From Cheiracanthium punctorium (taxonomy: Eukaryota > Arthropoda > Arachnida > Araneae > Cheiracanthiidae), in contig JAWZYV010012519.1 in the NCBI GenBank assembly GCA_038373885.1, positions 186,001 through 250,000 on the forward strand: a stretch of DNA of 64,000 nt. Direction: 5' to 3'. The notes beneath the pieces are model-generated. The model was not told the origin of the DNA, searched no databases, and saw only the letters and a program-made list of their open reading frames with translations. This document shows, piece by piece, positions 62,104 through 64,000 of the stretch (positions are counted from its first letter, which is position 1; the number at the start of each line of letters is the position of its first letter). Made by a program: the position numbers and the translations under genes.

Positions 62104-62701
62104 CAGCTTAGAAGAATTTGTAAGCCACATTCAAAATAAAGGTTGAATCAGCTATTTACATTTATTATAGCTATTTAATTTCTCATTACAAGGAGGCAGC
62201 AAAAACATTTTTAACATAATAAAAAAATCCAAAGGAAATTTGAGAATTTGTAATGCAGTTTAATTTTGCTTATTTGAAGACAAGATGATCAGTTAATTGC
62301 CACTTGCTATCAAATTTTTATCAAGACTCACACTACTTAAACATTTTTGAATATTTTTGCATTCATTGAGCATCACTCCTCTTTGTTGCGAGCAGACCTA
62401 AATTTTTATCAGCAAGGATTTTTTAATCGACTACTGACATTCGCGGGGGTTATTTTTGCTTGTGTGTCTTCTGTGTGATAAGTTCATGTTGACATTAATT
62501 TATAATTATTTCAAAAATTCTCCAAGAGAAAATGCTATATTGATCTTAATATTAAACTAATTGTTGGATTATATTTCGTTTATGTACATTATTTAAATGT
62601 ACTGAAAGTTATGAATTATTGCATGCATACATATTAAATAAACTATATTAATTGTTATTGTTAAACTTATACTATTACATTTTTCTATTCCAGTATTTTA
62701 G
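15280..62701 (+). CDS. DNAJC11: DNAJC11 orthologue, mitochondrial J-domain protein (17 exons)
   Basis: The product is an Hsp40/DnaJ co-chaperone of the mitochondrial outer membrane. In vertebrates DNAJC11 associates with the MICOS/SAM bridging complex and supports cristae organisation; that role is from the family, not from this sequence. Joined exons: 15280-15360, 21039-21168, 22328-22401, 28692-28793, 29532-29590, 31141-31312, 37294-37361, 42834-42898, 42997-43121, 44092-44171, 45513-45629, 48603-48758, 50933-51002, 53466-53584, 55162-55255, 61122-61251 and 62694-62701. All phases agree and give 549 residues. An N-terminal J domain spans about residues 17-80 with HPD at 45-47. Conserved blocks follow: [37 protein letters not shown], and [15 protein letters not shown] in the C-terminal DUF3395-type region. 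Residues about 379-400 form a hydrophobic segment. The start ATG has a good context (AACATGG). Exact splice sites are predicted by eye from homology and consensus. Confidence 0.93.
16242..17806 (+). mobile_element. Palindromic mariner element with about 620-bp arms
   Basis: The ends CTGGGTCAATCCACG and CGTGTAATGACCCAAC are inverted relatives. The arms stay complementary, with scattered changes, from 16242 to about 16862 and from about 17186 to 17806. The unpaired centre holds mariner transposase remnants on the plus strand. It lies in DNAJC11 intron 1. Target TA duplications could not be fixed because the exact end bases are ambiguous by a few positions. Confidence 0.85.
16872..17253 (+). pseudogene. 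mariner transposase C-terminal remnant
   Basis: Frame one (from 16872) reads [20 protein letters not shown] then [13 protein letters not shown], a block preceding the second half of the mariner catalytic domain. After a deletion and frame change near a 7-C run (17047), [17 protein letters not shown] and [20 protein letters not shown] lead to VLENDGDYL, the classic mariner C-terminus. The N-terminal two thirds and the DNA-binding domain are missing. Confidence 0.85.
17807..18837. other. Intron 1 sequence without recognised features
   Basis: AT-rich intron sequence between the mariner and the repeat tail; no gene or clear repeat boundary seen. Confidence 0.5.
18838..18975 (+). repeat. Single copy of the same repeat tail
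   Basis: It has the blocks GACGGCTGATGAAGACCGAAA, ATCCCATAAG, TTTTATGTG, GTTTTTATTT and TATCTTTTAACACC in the same order as 110-230. It lies in intron 1 of DNAJC11. No coding part is attached. Confidence 0.5.
19075..20290 (+). repeat. Two diverged tandem copies of an AT-rich repeat
   Basis: Segments 19075-19590 and about 19895-20290 share ordered blocks: CTAGA before a T run, CTATCAYTTGAA, CATTAGTT, then near their ends AAACCC(C) followed by GTTGGGTTTTTTTCTG or GTCGGGGGTTTTTTTTTCTG and AACAATCCT/AATAATCCT. They are far diverged; class unknown. Confidence 0.4.
21039..21168 (+). CDS. DNAJC11: DNAJC11 exon 2 (J-domain core, HPD)
   Basis: Acceptor TTTCATAG, donor GAAG/GTATTC. Encodes residues 28-70 plus one base of codon 71. 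The Hsp70-stimulating HPD tripeptide is at 21090-21098, in the context [10 protein letters not shown], followed by helix III ending in KVAYE. Confidence 0.93.
22328..22401 (+). CDS. DNAJC11: DNAJC11 exon 3
   Basis: Acceptor TTTTAG, donor GGCAG/GTAAAT. Encodes residues 71-95, the end of the J domain ([12 protein letters not shown]) and the linker that reads GLETDGWQ. The fit to the family is very close. Confidence 0.93.
22712..22749. repeat. 16-bp perfect inverted repeat in intron 3
   Basis: AATCAGAGCATGAAAT is followed after CATGCA by its exact complement. Possible hairpin; no other context. Confidence 0.75.
23908..26080. other. Long 5' non-coding part of the piggyBac element
   Basis: A 113-codon minus-strand open frame (24253-24594) and the GC-richer patch 24520-24990 match nothing I recognise. 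It may hold the promoter, a 5' exon, or an older insertion. Confidence 0.4.
25961..25990 (+). repeat. Third, internal copy of the piggyBac subterminal repeat
   Basis: TGTCGTCAGATTCACGAAGG followed by TTTAGTGG matches the right subterminal repeat (GCGTCGTCAAAATTACGAAGG TTTAGTTA) in the same orientation, just upstream of the transposase. Confidence 0.65.
26083..28241 (+). pseudogene. piggyBac transposase with one in-frame stop
   Basis: A single reading frame runs from about 26083 to a TAA at 28239-28241, broken only by TGA at 27138-27140. The first part has an acidic N-terminus and 18-residue repeats. The second part is the DDE_Tnp_1_7 catalytic domain: Asp in VDEQLLAF (27264), Asp in TTTDNWF (27498-27500) and the third Asp in GAVDTMDQ (27804-27806, with a further Asp at 27813). 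The C-terminus has the cysteine/histidine-rich zinc-binding end ([21 protein letters not shown]). No ATG starts the frame; the open frame begins after TAA near 26080, so a short upstream exon or a lost start is likely. The stop lies where the family usually has Arg (CL-x-FDD), fitting a CGA-to-TGA change. Confidence 0.9.
26517..26705 (+). repeat. 54-bp coding minisatellite in the transposase N-terminus
   Basis: The protein reads [54 protein letters not shown]: three 18-residue units, with looser units before them. They are low-complexity acidic repeats upstream of the catalytic domain. Confidence 0.8.
28692..28793 (+). CDS. DNAJC11: DNAJC11 exon 4
   Basis: Acceptor TTTTAG, donor CCAAGA/GTAAGA. 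Encodes residues 96-129, a charged helix-forming segment rich in E, R and Q that contains the family signature [11 protein letters not shown]. Confidence 0.92.
29532..29590 (+). CDS. DNAJC11: DNAJC11 exon 5
   Basis: Acceptor ACTGTAG, donor GAGGG/GTAAGC. Encodes residues 130-148 plus two bases of codon 149 ([19 protein letters not shown]), the family GTxSVGVxATDLF block that opens the central beta-rich region. Confidence 0.92.
29880..30480 (-). pseudogene. LINE 3' fragment, antisense in intron 5
   Basis: On the minus strand, broken frames read [19 protein letters not shown], then [17 protein letters not shown] and further on [15 protein letters not shown]. This is the C-terminal end of a non-LTR retrotransposon reverse transcriptase, of the same general kind as 50281-50635. 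It is heavily decayed. Confidence 0.65.
31141..31312 (+). CDS. DNAJC11: DNAJC11 exon 6, ending in a GC donor
   Basis: Acceptor TATGTTTTAG. The last codon is GAG and the intron starts GCAAGT rather than GT. Encodes residues 149-206 ([28 protein letters not shown]). No GT donor nearby keeps the frame into exon 7, and AG/GCAAGT is the consensus for the GC-AG intron class, so I accept the non-canonical site. Confidence 0.88.
31313..31314 (+). promoter_or_regulatory. GC 5' splice site of DNAJC11 intron 6
   Basis: The exon ends ATGGAG and the intron starts GCAAGT. GC-AG introns are a minor, usually strong-consensus class read by the major spliceosome; the match AG/GCAAGT is perfect apart from the T-to-C change. 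Confidence 0.8.
31690..32575. other. Unidentified GC-richer insert in intron 6
   Basis: The stretch has base composition unlike its surroundings (for example GGAGGAGCGCCGCTGAGCTG near 32424) and a 110-codon plus-strand open frame (32181-32513) with no domain I recognise. It is probably mobile-element DNA. TG...CA-like edges can be drawn but no target duplication fits. Confidence 0.4.
33059..33220. mobile_element. 162-bp foldback MITE, copy 1
   Basis: The ends are CATAGCTGCCAACTCTTCCG and its complement, paired over about 50 bases on each side, with CATTGA on both flanks (33053-33058 and 33221-33226). It is non-coding. Confidence 0.8.
33299..33316 (+). repeat. Poly-C run
   Basis: About 17 consecutive C between the two MITE copies. 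Confidence 0.85.
34136..34297. mobile_element. 162-bp foldback MITE, copy 2
   Basis: It is the same family and the same length as 33059-33220. The right end AGAGTTGGCAGCTATG is identical; the left end is diverged (CATAGCAGTCAGTTCTTCCG). The centre is present in both. Confidence 0.8.
35042..36997. mobile_element. Element with two kinds of internal tandem repeat
   Basis: It is bounded by ACTTCCTTGCACGT and, inverted, ACTTCCTTGTACGT. Part one (about 35480-35740) has three copies at 84-89 bp spacing of GCCAAATTTGGCGATATTTC followed by GCCAAAACTC. Part two (about 36040-36740) has four copies at 173-174 bp spacing, anchored on GTAATGTATT at 36082, 36256 and 36429 and ATAATGTATT near 36603, each followed by GGTCCTGTA and, in most, GGGGAGGTGCACAACTAG. 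No coding frame. Confidence 0.7.
37294..37361 (+). CDS. DNAJC11: DNAJC11 exon 7
   Basis: Acceptor ACTTAG, donor CAATG/GTATGT. Encodes residues 207-228 plus two bases of codon 229 ([20 protein letters not shown]), aligned with the LEFGAGDLQGPLFGLK stretch of vertebrate DNAJC11. It is the least conserved exon, and the assignment rests on phase as well as homology. Confidence 0.82.
38020..38330. repeat. Diverged relative of the 35042-36997 element
   Basis: Shared blocks include ACCAAGCTGGGTTCAATTT, CGCCAAGCTTGGTGACTTT and GGATGGTATTGGACTTAAAATGGATG, in the same order as 35160-36055. Confidence 0.6.
39178..39938 (-). mobile_element. Helitron 3 with helicase remnant (minus strand)
   Basis: On the minus strand the 3' end is GGGTATTCAGCTAG before T (39178), and TCTATAGATT after an A at 39938 is a candidate 5' end. 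It contains a Pif1-type helicase C-terminus, which ties it to autonomous Helitrons. The 5' boundary is less sure than the 3' one. Confidence 0.6.
39490..39650 (-). pseudogene. Helitron helicase (Pif1-like) C-terminal fragment
   Basis: The minus-strand frame reads [16 protein letters not shown] then KNAMAIKI, matching the HGQLYVALSRVRS-type motif VI region at the C-terminus of Helitron RepHel proteins. Upstream helicase motifs are not found, so only the tail was kept or captured. Confidence 0.75.
40732..40974. mobile_element. Short MITE, TIR AGTCTGTTCAC
   Basis: TATAGTCTGTTCACGGAAAT on the left and, inverted, TATAGTCTGTTCACCGAGTC on the right; a TA or TATA duplication is embedded at both edges. 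It is about 240 bp, non-coding. Confidence 0.7.
40985..41570 (+). repeat. Four degenerate tandem units of 150-180 bp
   Basis: The anchor GTAAGTTTATTT recurs at 41016, 41198 and 41349 and as ATAAGTTTACTT at 41517. Each unit carries TCTGAAAAAGTG-like and TTTAATATTTT-like blocks. Confidence 0.65.
41774..42271. mobile_element. hAT MITE, TIR CAGGGGTTCCCAAACT
   Basis: The ends are CAGGGGTTCCCAAACT and AGTTTGGGAACCTCTG, with the perfect 8-bp duplication ATATAGAC at 41766-41773 and 42272-42279. Inside the left end CGGCACCCTTGTCAGGCTAA is repeated three times. It is 498 bp, non-coding. Confidence 0.88.
42290..42420. repeat. Fragment related to the 174-bp repeat
   Basis: CATAGAGCGTAATGTATTGAA and GCTCCTGTA match the unit of 36040-36740. 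Another piece is at 41690-41765, so the hAT MITE at 41774-42271 inserted into this repeat. Confidence 0.55.
42834..42898 (+). CDS. DNAJC11: DNAJC11 exon 8
   Basis: Acceptor TTTTTTCCCCAG, donor CTTA/GTAAGT. Completes codon 229 (Cys) and encodes residues to 250 ([14 protein letters not shown]), part of the central beta-rich region. Confidence 0.88.
42997..43121 (+). CDS. DNAJC11: DNAJC11 exon 9
   Basis: Acceptor GTTTACAG, donor TTCAA/GTAAGT. Encodes residues 251-292 ([28 protein letters not shown]). It is separated from exon 8 by a 98-nt intron, the only short intron in the gene. Confidence 0.9.
44092..44171 (+). CDS. DNAJC11: DNAJC11 exon 10
   Basis: Acceptor AAACTAG, donor GTTAA/GTAAGT. Encodes residues 293-318 plus two bases of codon 319 ([20 protein letters not shown]). 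Confidence 0.9.
45513..45629 (+). CDS. DNAJC11: DNAJC11 exon 11
   Basis: Acceptor TTGTTAAAG, donor ATAAA/GTAAGT. Encodes residues 319-357 plus two bases of codon 358, with the conserved [14 protein letters not shown] and [11 protein letters not shown] segments. Confidence 0.92.
46402..46818 (+). mobile_element. Deleted mariner element
   Basis: The TIRs TTAGGTTGTAACGAAAGTTT and, inverted, TCAGGTTGTAACGAAAGTTT are flanked by TA. The interior still encodes a helix-turn-helix-like piece, [15 protein letters not shown], typical of the mariner transposase N-terminal half. It is 417 bp; the catalytic domain is gone. Confidence 0.85.
47382..47541. mobile_element. 160-bp foldback element
   Basis: TTAAAAAGTTAAAAGTAACT runs inward to CTCACCTCCATCTTCAATCT and pairs with the right half along its whole length, with a short TTGCTGAGCAA centre. 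A coding-looking frame here is only a by-product of the fold. Confidence 0.75.
47693..47771 (+). pseudogene. Partial ghost copy of DNAJC11 exon 13
   Basis: The 79 bases match 50945-51023 with two differences seen (T for C, G for A). They cover most of exon 13, its GTTTGT donor and about 20 bases of intron 13. The copy lies in intron 11, before exon 12, so it is out of order. The exon 13 acceptor is not copied. If spliced between exons 11 and 12 it would break the frame, as it ends in phase 0 while exon 12 needs phase 2. Confidence 0.85.
48603..48758 (+). CDS. DNAJC11: DNAJC11 exon 12 (hydrophobic segment)
   Basis: Acceptor TTATTTACAG, donor CGAAG/GTTTGC (weak but in phase). Encodes residues 358-409 plus two bases of codon 410. 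[20 protein letters not shown] is followed by a hydrophobic run to about residue 400, then a basic patch (HQRQKRR) that starts a coiled-coil-like tail. Confidence 0.9.
49288..50172. mobile_element. hAT-type non-autonomous element, 885 bp
   Basis: The ends are CAGTGGCACAGAGAGGG and, inverted, CAGAGGCGCAGAGAGCC, with the 8-bp duplication ACCATTAT (49280-49287 and 50173-50180). Its TIR is related to that of the hAT at 6183-13861. A 74-codon open frame (49769-49993) shows no transposase features. Confidence 0.87.
50281..50635 (+). pseudogene. 5'-truncated LINE, reverse transcriptase C-terminus
   Basis: The frame reads [52 protein letters not shown] and [18 protein letters not shown] then a stop. 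GRPKxRWxD and the AxAHxGL ending are typical of the last part of many arthropod non-LTR reverse transcriptases. A TGATGATGAT tail follows the stop, like the simple-repeat 3' tails of RTE-type LINEs. The frame is open over about 110 codons, so this is a fairly young truncated insertion in intron 12. Confidence 0.82.
50933..51002 (+). CDS. DNAJC11: DNAJC11 exon 13 (charged helix)
   Basis: Acceptor CTTATAG, donor ATAGCT/GTTTGT. Completes residue 410 and runs to 433, an Ala/Glu/Lys-rich probable coiled coil ([20 protein letters not shown]). A second, partial copy of this exon with its donor side lies upstream at 47693-47771. Confidence 0.88.
51003..53465. other. Intron 13, partly unidentified repeat DNA
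   Basis: A stretch at about 52100-53100 is less AT-rich, with blocks such as GGATGGTGGTGGCTCAGCG and AATTACGCCAGCACAG, and is probably mobile-element DNA without clear ends. A minus-strand open frame of 107 codons (51392-51715) has no recognisable domain. Confidence 0.4.
53466..53584 (+). CDS. DNAJC11: DNAJC11 exon 14
   Basis: Acceptor TTTTTTATAG, donor TCTGA/GTATGT. Encodes residues 434-472 plus two bases of codon 473 ([20 protein letters not shown], then LVILKAIYG), the start of the C-terminal DUF3395-type domain. Confidence 0.91.
53585..55161. other. Intron 14, nothing recognised
   Basis: AT-rich intron sequence with short C and A runs near 53960. No element boundaries seen. Confidence 0.5.
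55162..55255 (+). CDS. DNAJC11: DNAJC11 exon 15
   Basis: Acceptor AATTGTAG, donor ATAAA/GTGAGT. Encodes residues 473-504, with the family signature [15 protein letters not shown]. Confidence 0.93.
56310..58875 (+). mobile_element. Non-autonomous Helitron 2, 2.6 kb
   Basis: It starts TCTATACTATTAAAATCTG after an A and ends GAACGGGTAAGCAGCTAG before a T. The 3' end shares GAACGGGT and AGCTAG with Helitron 1, so the two belong to related families. A TACC...GGTA stem with one bulge precedes the end. No Rep or helicase frame was found. Confidence 0.78.
59781..60204. mobile_element. MITE with about 85-bp inverted arms
   Basis: CAACACCTCCTAGATATAGA, followed by AAGCCTTACAACTC, on the left is found inverted at the right, then TAGGCCTACATTTAAAA on both sides further in. 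It is non-coding; the target duplication is unclear. Confidence 0.7.
60601..60637. repeat. 13-bp perfect inverted repeat
   Basis: TAGTCTATGTTTA and TAAACATAGACTA are separated by 11 bases, in intron 15. Confidence 0.75.
61122..61251 (+). CDS. DNAJC11: DNAJC11 exon 16
   Basis: Acceptor TATTACAG, donor GAGATT/GTAAGT. Encodes residues 505-547 plus one base of codon 548: [19 protein letters not shown], then [14 protein letters not shown], which is the conserved C-terminal end of the family. Confidence 0.93.
62071..62099 (+). repeat. Poly-T run
   Basis: About 29 consecutive T in intron 16. On the minus strand it would look like a poly(A) tail, but no retrocopy is recognisable next to it. Confidence 0.8.
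62694..62701 (+). CDS. DNAJC11: DNAJC11 exon 17, last two codons and stop
   Basis: After the acceptor CTATTCCAG the eight bases TATTTTAG complete Leu548 and give Phe549 and a TAG stop. The protein would end IPRDLF, slightly shorter than vertebrate proteins. If splicing instead skips this site, reading through the exon 16 donor gives GAT TGT AAG and a different tail, so the terminal exon is less certain than the others. Confidence 0.7.
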
Positions 62702-63623
62702 ATAAAATATTTATTGCCCAAGCTTGTTCATGGCAGCATCAGTATAGTTCAACAAAGCATTTCAGGAGAAAAGAAACGTCATGTTCATAGATTTCTACTT
62801 CATCATTTTCATAAGATTGTAGTTTATGCAGAACTTTTATTGTATTGTTTATTATAAGATAAACTATTTTCTTCTGAAATTATGGCTTTGTTTTCTATCA
62901 TTTGTAAATTTTAATAAAAAGTTTTCTGGTTGTGCTTGATGAATATATTTTAACCCCCCCCCCCCCCCAAAAAAAAAGAAATTAAGTACCATTATTTAAA
63001 ATTATCATGCTGAAATAGTTCGTTTTATGTACATTTTTTAAAAATAATTTTATTTCATTTTTGTCAGGACTGTAGCACTAGCTAATTATGCAGAAAATAT
63101 TACCTGTTTGTATGTCAGGTGATTGCAAACCTTGCTTAGTGATTTTGAAAGTAATTTGACTTTATCTGATTTTGCTGAATTCACTGTTTTATTGAAGAAA
63201 TATCATTTCAGTTATTTTTTTAATCCCATTTTTACTTAATATTGTACTTTAAAAAGCTCGGACTATGCTAATTTTCAAGCTATGATACTAAAATTTAATG
63301 TCATCTGATTGTTTTTTGTTTTTTTTTGTTTGTTTTTTTTAATTACATTTCAATAAAATTCTAAAAATCCTTGCAAAACCCCTGGAGAAAAAAAGACAGT
63401 AAATAATAAATAAATTATACATGAATTGAGGTATTTTGAATACCAGTTTCTTTTAGGCACACTTGTGTTCAGAGCTCATGCACAATGAAAGCAAAACTCA
63501 ATTTCAAGACTTAGTAGTACGCACATGAAAACTTTTTTTGTAAATATTTTATTTGTGTTTTGAAAATAAATGTGTAAAAATGTTTTATTTCTTAACTATT
63601 ATACCTCAATAAAACACAATAAA
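62702..63623 (+). promoter_or_regulatory. DNAJC11 3' UTR region with candidate poly(A) signals
   Basis: AATAAA hexamers occur at 62913-62918, 63352-63357, 63565-63570, 63608-63613 and 63618-63623. The first is about 210 bases after the stop and is followed by T-rich sequence, so it is the simplest cleavage signal. Which is used cannot be told from DNA. Confidence 0.45.
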
Positions 63624-64000
63624 TGACAATGCATTGAAAATAGAGTGGTAGTTCTTTTGAATGTCTGTTTTGACTTTTTTAGTATTAATGAGTGCATGTC
63701 ACCTACATTTTTATGGTAATCCTAATACAGTTTTTAAAAATATCCTAGCTGTTCAGCTTGATTTTTAGTAAGGATGTCTGTCGGGTCACTGAAATTCGTC
63801 TTATAGTGAGGGCTTTGTTCCATGCAGATCTGTACTGTAGAGTTGCAACAGAAACTAGAATTCAAAGAAACAACAGGAAAAAAATTAATTTTCAATTCTT
63901 GCTCTTGCACTGTTGCTTCAGATTAGTATAGTATTTAATTACATAGGAGAAAAAAAAAAGTTGTGTTTAAGTGTATAAATATCTTGTATTTTTATACTGG

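Noticed and set aside
62060..62160. Poly-T run as the tail of a minus-strand retrocopy.
   Set aside because: No coding similarity or target duplication on its side; long T runs are common across the window.

Overview
The window is eukaryotic, AT-rich and intron- and transposon-dense, and looks like arthropod DNA. A spider or other arachnid is my best guess, from the mix of repeats and the divergence of the host gene; this is inference. No prokaryotic features are present.

One host gene is recognised: the plus-strand orthologue of DNAJC11, a mitochondrial outer-membrane J-domain protein linked to MICOS and SAM. I reconstructed 17 coding exons from 15280 to 62701. They join in frame to 1650 nt (549 residues plus stop), against about 560 residues in vertebrates. 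Every intron is GT-AG except intron 6, which has a GC donor (AG/GCAAGT). The gene fills three quarters of the window because most introns carry mobile elements.

Upstream of the gene (1-15279) there is only repeat material. It holds an inverted pair of repeat tails at the left edge. A decayed open reading frame of a dispersed arthropod family (1845-5820) is split by a hAT MITE (2550-3762), which itself holds a piggyBac-type MITE. A three-layer nest follows: a hAT element (6183-13861, 8-bp target duplication CCTTCAAG) contains a non-coding LTR retrotransposon with nearly identical 1.1-kb LTRs (6857-11636, target duplication AAGAC) and a Helitron (12297-13142).

Inside DNAJC11, intron 1 has a palindromic mariner with about 620-bp arms. 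Intron 3 has a 4.7-kb piggyBac element whose transposase reading frame is broken by one in-frame TGA. Introns 5 and 12 have LINE 3' fragments. Intron 6 has an unidentified GC-richer insert, two 162-bp foldback MITEs and an element with 174-bp and 86-bp tandem repeats. Intron 7 has a Helitron with a helicase C-terminus, a short MITE, degenerate tandem repeats and a hAT MITE. Intron 11 has a deleted mariner, a foldback element and a partial copy of DNAJC11 exon 13. Intron 12 has a hAT MITE, and intron 15 a 2.6-kb Helitron and a MITE. After the stop codon the last 1.3 kb holds several AATAAA signals.

I found no CRISPR array, tRNA or rRNA gene, or recognisable new multi-gene system. The most unusual items are the exon-13 ghost copy, the GC-AG intron, the palindromic mariner that carries an inverted piece of its own coding end, and the near-intact piggyBac transposase.
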